NCBI GenBank assembly: GCA_963691885.1
Contig: OY829843.1
Location: forward strand, 682,001-746,000
Reading direction: 5' to 3'
Source: G963691885 sp963691885
GTDB lineage: Bacteria > Pseudomonadota > Alphaproteobacteria > UBA8366 > Aestuariispiraceae
Length of the DNA stretch: 64,000 nt
The translations under genes and the position numbers were made by a program. Positions within the stretch are counted from its first letter, which is position 1. Every line of letters begins with the position of its first letter. Shown in pieces: positions 63,834-64,000 of this stretch. The notes under the pieces were generated by a model. The model was not told the DNA's origin. It was given only the letters and a program-made list of their open reading frames with translations, and ran no database searches.

Positions 63834-64000
63834 ATGCCTCAGCGCGGTAAACCAGTGCAACACGAAAACCCAACCGGTCCAATTCCAGCCGGACGCCCTG
63901 GCGTCCCCAACCCAATCGATATCCATGTTGGGTCGCGCATGAGAATGCGCCGGATCATGCTGGGCCTCAGCCAACAAAAACTGGGTGAGTCCCTTGGATT
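63834..64000 (+). CDS. HTH (XRE-family) transcriptional regulator, 3' end outside window
   Basis: A partial frame of 55 codons. A Pro/Asn-rich leader is followed at about residue 33 by VGSRMRMRRIMLGLSQQKLGESLG, the first two helices of an XRE/Cro-type DNA-binding domain. This type of small regulator is common in Rhodospirillales. ATG 63834 has AGGAG 8 nt upstream. The rest lies beyond the right edge. Confidence 0.85.
   Translation, partial: MPQRGKPVQHENPTGPIPAGRPGVPNPIDIHVGSRMRMRRIMLGLSQQKLGESLG

Overview
The window reads as chromosomal DNA of a free-living, probably marine, alphaproteobacterium of the Rhodospirillales/Sneathiella type. This is inferred from moderately GC-rich codon use, tightly packed operons, a truncated HTH regulator of a kind common in that group at the right edge, and gene content rich in amino-acid and organic-acid catabolism. 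No rRNA, tRNA, phage or CRISPR array was seen.

Layout. 0-2 kb: the C-terminal end of an Ala/Thr-rich protein, a DUF423 membrane protein and a predicted lipoprotein. 2.0-8.1 kb (minus): a lipid-transport ABC operon (STAS-permease fusion, ATPase, MCE protein, auxiliary lipoprotein) running into a class III aminotransferase and a beta-keto acid cleavage enzyme. 8.3 kb: apt. 8.8-27.7 kb (minus): a complete type I secretion/adhesin locus, consisting of a TolC-like protein, a 3,802-residue RTX adhesin, a LapB-type ABC exporter and its HlyD adaptor. Both the TolC and the exporter carry long low-complexity extensions. 28.1-31.2 kb: a four-gene basic amino-acid ABC importer. 31.2-34.2 kb: an AT-richer insert carrying a Sel1-repeat gene broken by a stop codon and by an IS630-family element. 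The insert is bracketed by two 140-bp copies of the 3' end of the importer's last gene.

34.4-49.6 kb: isoaspartyl dipeptidase, an AstE-like deacylase, a TauE-type permease, a DHH phosphoesterase, a hydantoinase/oxoprolinase, a flavin reductase, yidD with a scaffold protein, two methionine-cycle enzymes (metY, bmt), and two ThDP enzymes flanking an aldehyde dehydrogenase. A strong terminator closes this block. 49.9 kb: a cold-shock gene. 50.2-61.6 kb: two divergent sets. The minus set has an EamA transporter, class II HMG-CoA reductase, FAH-family hydrolase and SDR. The plus set has a UxaA-type dehydratase, amidase, MFS exporter, molybdopterin oxidoreductase and SDR. Together they look like sugar-acid breakdown plus detoxification or side-chain oxidation. 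61.6-63.3 kb: DUF4126 and MscS proteins, then 572 bp of AT-rich DNA before the HTH gene that runs off the window.

The most unusual points are the secretion locus (a possible LapG-type cleavage motif, six near-identical 342-bp repeats, a TolC tail of conserved LDPNAV hexads, and a disordered exporter extension of about 410 residues) and the Sel1/IS630 insert, whose history can be read from the DNA: the Sel1 frame is restored exactly when the IS and one TA are removed.
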